From NCBI GenBank assembly GCA_965247055.1, contig CBDFGE010000006.1, forward strand, positions 620,001 through 684,000: DNA of 64,000 nucleotides, given 5' to 3'. Origin of the DNA: CBDFGE01 sp965247055. GTDB lineage: Bacteria; Chloroflexota; Dehalococcoidia; Lucifugimonadales; JAGWBF01. Below, piece by piece: positions 61,350 to 64,000 of the stretch; position 1 is the first letter of the stretch, and the number at the start of each line of letters is the position of its first letter. The notes under the pieces are model-generated. The model saw nothing but the letters and a program-made list of their open reading frames with translations, ran no database searches and was not told the origin of the DNA. The translations under genes were made by a program, and so were the position numbers.

Positions 61350-62564
61350 ATGACGCCGGGTGCAGGGATGGCTGGAAGGACTAATTTCAATCTCGTGGCA
61401 ACCTCTGGTGCGGCCAGAGCGGGCACGCTCTCCACGCCCCATGGCGAGGTCCCCACGCCGGCGTTCATGCCGGTGGCGACCCAGGGCAGCGTCAAGTCCC
61501 TCACCCCCGCGGAGGTCCGCTCGCTGGGGGGGCGTCTTATCCTCGGGAACGCCTATCATCTGTATTTGCGTCCGGGCGTGGACGTGGTCCGGCAACTGGG
61601 AGGCCTGCACGCTTTCACCGGCTGGAAGGGGCCTATTCTGACCGACAGCGGGGGGTTCCAGGCCTTTAGCCTGGGGCCACTTCGCAAGGTAACCGACGAG
61701 GGCATCCTGTTCCGGTCCCACGTGGATGGCAGCGAGCACCATTTCACACCCGAGTCCTCCATCGGCGCCCAGGAGGATCTGGGCGCCGACATCGTCATGT
61801 GCTTTGACCAGTGCATCGCCTACGGTGAGAGCCGGGAGGAGGTACGCCGCGCGATGGAGCGGACCCATCGCTGGGCTGCCAGGTGCAAGGAAGCCCATGC
61901 CGGAGGCAGTCAGACCGGCCCGCAGGCCCTTTTCGGTATAGTGCAGGGCGGGGTGTACCCCGACCTGAGGGCACTGTCGGCCGAGTACATCGTGTCTCTG
62001 GACTTCGATGGCTACGCGGTAGGCGGACTGGCGGTGGGGGAGGGCAAGGCGCCGATGTACGATGTAACGGAGCAGGTGGGGAGCCTTCTGCCCAGGGACA
62101 GGGTCCGATATCTGATGGGGGTCGGCTCCCCGGAGGACCTGGTGGAGTGCGTCGCTCGGGGGATGGACCTCTTCGACTGTGCCCTACCCACCCGGGTGGC
62201 CCGCAACGGGGCCCTCTTCACCGCCACGGGCCGGGTCGATATTACCAACCGCCGGTACCGGGAGTCCCCCGGACCCCTGGAGGAGGACTGCGACTGCTAT
62301 ACCTGCCTCACCTTTTCGGCCGCCTATCTGCACCACCTGTTCAAGTCCAGGGAGCTGCTGGGTCTGCGACTAGCCTCGATCCACAATTTGAGGTTCGTGA
62401 TCAGCCTTGTGGACGCCATGAGGCAGGCCATAGTGAAGGGGGAGTTTGCACACTTCAGGGACAACTTCCTCACGACCTACAGGCCCACTGACGAAGCGGC
62501 ACGCCTGTCCCAGAAAGAGGCCTCGATGGAGGCCAGGGGGTTACGCCTCGGAGATAGCCCCTAG
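61350..62564 (+). CDS. tgt: tRNA-guanine transglycosylase
   Basis: 404 residues; exchanges G34 for preQ1 in GUN tRNAs. Catalytic and substrate motifs: TDSGGFQAFSL, GIVQGGVYPDLRA, GGLAVGEGKAPM, nucleophile Asp in MDLFDCALPTRVARNG, and the zinc site CDCYTCLTFSAAYLHHLF. A second ATG (61368) starts MAGRTNFNLVA, where homology begins; the first fits the -10 box better. The 3' end overlaps the convergent MoaD-like gene by 4 bases. Confidence 0.95.
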   Translation: MTPGAGMAGRTNFNLVATSGAARAGTLSTPHGEVPTPAFMPVATQGSVKSLTPAEVRSLGGRLILGNAYHLYLRPGVDVVRQLGGLHAFTGWKGPILTDSGGFQAFSLGPLRKVTDEGILFRSHVDGSEHHFTPESSIGAQEDLGADIVMCFDQCIAYGESREEVRRAMERTHRWAARCKEAHAGGSQTGPQALFGIVQGGVYPDLRALSAEYIVSLDFDGYAVGGLAVGEGKAPMYDVTEQVGSLLPRDRVRYLMGVGSPEDLVECVARGMDLFDCALPTRVARNGALFTATGRVDITNRRYRESPGPLEEDCDCYTCLTFSAAYLHHLFKSRELLGLRLASIHNLRFVISLVDAMRQAIVKGEFAHFRDNFLTTYRPTDEAARLSQKEASMEARGLRLGDSP

Positions 62565-62842
62565 GAGCCGCCAGCCACCGCAGGGACGATGCTGATCTCG
62601 TCTCCCTCTTTGGTCGCCGTACCAAGGCCCTGAAGGAATCGCACGTCTTCCCCATTCAGGTAGATGTTCACGAAGTAGCGCAGCTCCCCTGCCTCGTCCA
62701 CCAACCGCTCCTTGAGGCCCGGAAACTGGGCGTCCAGGCGATCTACCATCTCCCCCAGGCTGGAGGCCTCCGTCTCAATCTTGTCCTGGCCGTTGGTCAC
62801 ACGGCGCAGGGGCGCGGGAATACGAACCAAAACTCCGCTCAT
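62561..62842 (-). CDS. MoaD/ThiS-family sulfur-carrier protein
   Basis: 93 residues, ubiquitin-like beta-grasp fold: VRIPAPLRRVTNGQDKIETE, SLGEMVDRLDAQFPGLKERL, YFVNIYLNGEDVRFLQGLGT, DEISIVPAVAGGS. The functional C-terminal Gly-Gly is followed by one Ser, so either trimming is needed or the carrier works in an unusual way. It follows a NIL protein and threonine synthase on the same strand. This order suggests sulfur transfer to an aspartate-derived amino acid rather than molybdopterin synthesis. Confidence 0.9.
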   Translation of the reverse strand: MSGVLVRIPAPLRRVTNGQDKIETEASSLGEMVDRLDAQFPGLKERLVDEAGELRYFVNIYLNGEDVRFLQGLGTATKEGDEISIVPAVAGGS

Positions 62843-62879
62843 CTTTAGGTACCCTCCTTGGGGGAAAGGGGAATAGGCC

Positions 62880-63122
62880 TCAGCCCTCTATAACGTCGCC
62901 GGCCACCGGGTCCACCCGTACGCCCTGGGCGCTGACCCACTTGACACCGCTCTCTATCTCCTCGTCAACACCCTCCAGCTCCAGCACCACCCAACCCATG
63001 TTCTCCCGCACGTCTGCCCGCCGTATGTTGGTCACCACGTGGAACTGCTGGCCGAGCTGGTAGATTATCGGTCTGGGGACGAGTTCTGGAGGGAATGTAA
63101 ACTTGACACGCTGCTTCCCCAT
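62880..63122 (-). CDS. NIL-domain protein
   Basis: 80 residues: VKFTFPPELVPRPIIYQLGQ, QFHVVTNIRRADVRENMGWV, VLELEGVDEEIESGVKWVSA. The NIL fold is the C-terminal domain of methionine ABC-transporter ATPases and occurs alone next to sulfur-amino-acid genes. It probably binds methionine or a related ligand. It lies 7 bases after thrC. Confidence 0.88.
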   Translation of the reverse strand: MGKQRVKFTFPPELVPRPIIYQLGQQFHVVTNIRRADVRENMGWVVLELEGVDEEIESGVKWVSAQGVRVDPVAGDVIEG

Positions 63123-63129
63123 CCTCGCG

Positions 63130-63999
63130 TTACCTCCTCCCTTCCAGGTTGACGCCGTTCCACGCCTGCTCGAAGGAGCTCAGGGTAGGGGTGATCGGCA
63201 GGGGGTGGACCACGTCTTCCACGGCCTCCTGAGTTTTGAGACCGTTTCCCGTTATGTATGCTACCGTTAGCTCGTCCCGCTTTATCGTGCCGTTTTTGGC
63301 CAGGTGCTTGAGACTGGAGACCACGACGCCGCCCGCTGTCTCGGTGAATATGCCCTCCGTCTCGGCAAGCAGCTTCATCCCCTCCGCCACCTCCTCTTCG
63401 GCCACGGCATAGGCGGTGCCGCCAGACTTGCGAAGGGTCCTCAGGGAGTAGATCCCATCGGCGGGATTACCGATGGCGAGGGACTTGGCGACGGTGTTGG
63501 GCTTCACCGGCCGGACTACGTCATCTTCGCTCTTGAAGGCCTCCACGATGGGAGAGCAGCCCGCCGCCTGGGTCAGGTGCATCCTGGTGTTTACAGGCCC
63601 GTCTACGACCCCGAGGGAGACCAGTTCATTAAACCCCTTCCATATCTTGGTGTAGAGGGACCCCGAGGCGGAGGGTACCACGGCATGGTGAGGCAGGCGC
63701 CATCCCAGCTGCTCGGCCACCTCGTAAGCCAGGGTCTTGCTGCCCTCCGAGTAATAGGGCCTCATGTTGATATTCACGAAGGCCCAAGGATAGTTATCCG
63801 CCACCTCGCTGCACAGCCGGTTCACCTCGTCGTAGGTACCCTTGACGGCGACCATAATGGGTGCGTAGATAGCGGCCCCTATCACCTTGCCGTACTCCAG
63901 GTCGGCCGGTATAAAAACCACGGCGCGCATGCCTGCCCGGGCCGCATGGGCCGCCACGGCGCAGGCCAGGTTCCCCGTGGACGCGCACGCCAGGGTGTC
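63130..63999 (-). CDS. thrC: Threonine synthase, N-terminus outside window
   Basis: About 290 C-terminal residues of a PLP-dependent threonine synthase. Visible: LACASTGNLACAVAAHAARA (the phosphate-binding loop), YPWAFVNINMRPYYSEGSKT, VVPSASGSLYTKIWKGFNEL and SLAIGNPADGIYSLRTLRKS then GIFTETAGGVVVSSLKHLAK. The PLP Lys lies upstream of the window. It is probably the first gene of the thrC-NIL-moaD run. Confidence 0.93.
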   Translation of the reverse strand, partial: DTLACASTGNLACAVAAHAARAGMRAVVFIPADLEYGKVIGAAIYAPIMVAVKGTYDEVNRLCSEVADNYPWAFVNINMRPYYSEGSKTLAYEVAEQLGWRLPHHAVVPSASGSLYTKIWKGFNELVSLGVVDGPVNTRMHLTQAAGCSPIVEAFKSEDDVVRPVKPNTVAKSLAIGNPADGIYSLRTLRKSGGTAYAVAEEEVAEGMKLLAETEGIFTETAGGVVVSSLKHLAKNGTIKRDELTVAYITGNGLKTQEAVEDVVHPLPITPTLSSFEQAWNGVNLEGRR

Positions 64000-64000
64000 G

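Overview
The window looks like part of a GC-rich chromosome of a member of the Chloroflexota, most likely class Dehalococcoidia or a SAR202-like relative. This rests on gene content and order (a stand-alone acyl-CoA dehydratase activase, a Cys-less thiolase paired with a DUF35 protein, an ArsA-HSP20 fusion, MoaD/NIL/threonine synthase, DUF1800/DUF1501/NHL proteins) and on -10 boxes lying directly in front of start codons. No rRNA is present, so the taxonomy is an inference. Two stretches are ordinary chromosome (about 5.3-14.6 kb and 27.9-64 kb). Between and beside them lies a worn, IS-rich accessory zone.

Layout. 0-3.8 kb: a large two-module BadF/BadG-type activase, coupled to a TetR regulator with a clear promoter and candidate operator. 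3.9-5.1 kb: an IS5-family element that has cut off an alpha/beta hydrolase. 5.3-7.1 kb: panD and two SAM methyltransferases in one operon. 7.7-11.3 kb: ferredoxin, ruvX (apparently a CTG start) and alaS with an unusual internal insertion. 11.6-14.6 kb: SWIM mini-protein, tRNA-Gly(CCC), a structured RNA-like element, a membrane micropeptide, a broken HTH/zinc-ribbon gene and rtcB.

14.9-27.9 kb is a graveyard of mobile elements. An IS1595-like element with passenger genes sits at the end of a truncated aldo/keto reductase. It adjoins an IS3 element that has been invaded by a second copy of itself. Around these are broken secreted proteins (PKD; RTX plus dockerin), a phage-type DUF5681 protein, an alpha/beta hydrolase, an enoyl-CoA hydratase-like protein, a cupin and a nuclease fragment cut by another IS. 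Second copies of two of these elements lie at 32.4-35.1 kb, the IS1595-like one in inverted orientation. There the junction has replaced the 5' flank of a secreted-protein gene.

27.9-32.4 kb carries holB, lysA, a metallo-beta-lactamase-fold hydrolase and an M16 peptidase. 36.2-46.9 kb is a tight leftward run of housekeeping genes: ybeY-dnaX-ybaB-recR-recO-biotin carboxylase-BCCP-uvrA-thiolase-like-DUF35. 47.1-52.1 kb is a rightward DUF1800-DUF1501-NHL cluster whose second NHL copy is a fresh pseudogene. 52.2-64 kb holds a sugar epimerase, htpX, a Mg-chelatase-like AAA ATPase, an EF-G paralogue, a membrane metallopeptidase, an ArsA-HSP20 fusion with two small neighbours (one with a 15-G tract), tgt, and a MoaD-NIL-thrC cluster that runs off the window.

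Several lesions (TGG to TGA, indels in homopolymers) could be true decay or consensus errors, and read-level data would decide. I see no defence system, CRISPR array or complete prophage. The least described material is the IS1595-like element with its passenger genes, the structured element beside tRNA-Gly, the AlaS insertion and the HEWLH membrane protein.
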